A stretch of 13,980 nucleotides of DNA, taken from the NCBI GenBank assembly GCA_026398575.1, contig JAPLSP010000287.1:1-13980 (forward strand). The letters are read 5' to 3'. Positions 13,083 to 13,980 of this stretch are shown here, piece after piece. Every line of letters begins with the position of its first letter. Position 1 is the first letter of the stretch. The DNA comes from Candidatus Sumerlaeota bacterium (lineage in GTDB: Bacteria > Sumerlaeota > Sumerlaeia > JADFCT01). The notes below the pieces were generated by a model. It saw nothing but the letters and a program-made list of their open reading frames with translations. It did not search any database and was not told where the DNA came from. A program made the translations under genes and the position numbers.

Positions 13083-13980
13083 ATGACAACGGCATGGACA
13101 TTCGAGATGCTCAATCCCAGAACCTCGGATTATCAAAGGATCCACGTGGAGAAGCCGGTCTTCACCGTCGGGAGGTTTGAAGGCAATGATCTGACGCTGT
13201 CATCGCCCTACGTGTCCGGAAAACATTTTGCCGTCACGGTCGAGAACGACCGGCTTTATCTGGAAGACACCAGCAAAAACGGCACATTCATCCATGTCAA
13301 CGGCGCCTGGCGGCGCATCAGCGGTAAAGAAGAACTGGCGCTGCCGGCTTCGCTTCGGATCACGGATGAACTCCTGTTCCGCGTCACGCTGGCCGTGGAG
13401 GCAGCCGCTCTCGAGACTCGGATCGCGCCGCTGACGCTTTCCCGGGTGGTCAATATCCAGGAGCTGGGCGCTTTCGAGATCATCTCGGTGCTGGATATTT
13501 GCGGCTCGTCCGAGCTGGCCAATTGCGACGAGCAAATGGCCTTTCATCTCAAGAAGCGGATGACCGCCGTCGCCAAAGAGGCGTTTGATGGCAACGCCGG
13601 CTCATTCTATAAGAGCACGGGCGATGGGTTCCTGGCCACTTATCAGCATCCCTCCGACGCGCTCAGAGCCTGCCTGGAGACGCTGTATCACCTGAAAATG
13701 CGCAACCAAAGAAGCAAAAATCTGCCGATCCACGTGAGAATTGGCTTGCATGCCGGAATGACATATCGCATAGACACGGAGACGGGGGATCTTCATGGTA
13801 ATGACGTGAATATCGCCTTTCGGGTTGAGGAACTGCAAAAGGAATCGTTCCAGACGCTCGAGACGCCTTTTCCGGAAAAGGACAGGGTTTTGTGCACGAA
13901 AGCCTTTCATGAAAGCGTGATGCAGCAGACGGTGTCGCTGGACGTGTCGTTTGTCCGTTGCGGGATCGCCCATTTGAAGG
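13083..13980 (+). CDS. FHA domain plus class III nucleotidyl cyclase (5' part, runs off window)
   Basis: The first 299 residues are visible. An FHA domain (about 25-95) has all signature residues for phosphothreonine binding: Gly30-Arg31, Ser45-x-x-His48, and the turn Asn66-Gly67-Thr68-Phe with NG at 73-74. A class III cyclase catalytic domain follows: metal ligands Asp138 (SVLDICGSS) and Asp181 (STGDGFLATY), the purine-contacting Lys177, and Asn243 and Arg247 in GNDVNIAFRVEEL. All catalytic positions are filled, so the enzyme should be active as a dimer. Lys177 favours ATP, but the partner position that is often Asp or Thr in adenylyl cyclases is Asn241 here, so cAMP is likely but not certain. 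No membrane segment is visible, so it is probably cytoplasmic. The FHA domain suggests control by a Ser/Thr kinase, none of which is seen here. The start ATG is preceded by a weak GGGG. Confidence 0.93.
   Translation, partial: MTTAWTFEMLNPRTSDYQRIHVEKPVFTVGRFEGNDLTLSSPYVSGKHFAVTVENDRLYLEDTSKNGTFIHVNGAWRRISGKEELALPASLRITDELLFRVTLAVEAAALETRIAPLTLSRVVNIQELGAFEIISVLDICGSSELANCDEQMAFHLKKRMTAVAKEAFDGNAGSFYKSTGDGFLATYQHPSDALRACLETLYHLKMRNQRSKNLPIHVRIGLHAGMTYRIDTETGDLHGNDVNIAFRVEELQKESFQTLETPFPEKDRVLCTKAFHESVMQQTVSLDVSFVRCGIAHLK

Noticed and set aside
13020..13736. GATCCACGTG occurring three times (13020, 13139, 13727)
   Set aside because: Two copies lie inside coding sequence and encode Ile-His-Val; most likely coincidence, so not called as binding sites.
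1..13980. tRNA, rRNA, riboswitch or replication origin
   Set aside because: No cloverleaf, rRNA core motif, known riboswitch core or DnaA-box cluster was recognised by eye; a covariance-model scan would be the decisive test.

Overview
The window is a moderately GC-rich bacterial chromosomal segment. The gene set is bacterial: peptidoglycan synthesis (MurB), a one-piece SecDF translocase with YajC, an EF-G paralogue, a membrane-anchored TPR/M1 peptidase, and an FHA-linked class III nucleotidyl cyclase. Dense intergenic repeats suggest an environmental, probably Gram-negative, lineage. I cannot name the phylum from sequence alone.

Left region (1-4869, plus strand): a more AT-rich beta-propeller-like ORF that may start upstream of the window; murB; a 237-bp nested inverted repeat built from four REP-like hairpin units; then a large gene joining an N-terminal membrane anchor and TPR repeats to an M1 aminopeptidase domain with unusual zinc-site spacing.

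Middle (4870-6164): a small antitoxin/toxin island. It holds an intact AbrB-type VapB antitoxin, a PIN-domain VapC toxin broken by an in-frame TAG at its 15th codon, and a convergent orphan DUF433 antitoxin-like gene with no partner toxin in view.

Right-centre (6165-12638, minus strand): transcription runs yajC -> HD-domain phosphohydrolase -> secDF -> EF-G-like GTPase. yajC and the HD gene are separated by 2 bp. A good -35 element and a weaker -10 lie upstream of yajC. The spacer between secDF and the EF-G-like gene is an array of 7-bp units that begins at the secDF stop codon. The spacer between the HD gene and secDF is an approximately 145-bp element whose arms are also 7-bp arrays, and it begins at the HD gene's stop codon.

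Right end (12639-13980): an inverted second copy of the approximately 145-bp element, then the 5' part of an FHA plus class III cyclase gene that runs off the window. The two copies form a facing inverted pair around the HD gene, yajC and the yajC promoter.

The main unexplained signal is the intergenic architecture: heptamer-phased DNA in three places, in two cases abutting a stop codon, plus the REP-like nested palindrome. The coding content is mostly recognisable but includes several unusual variants: the TPR-M1 fusion, the EF-G paralogue with a changed catalytic histidine, and the amber-interrupted toxin.
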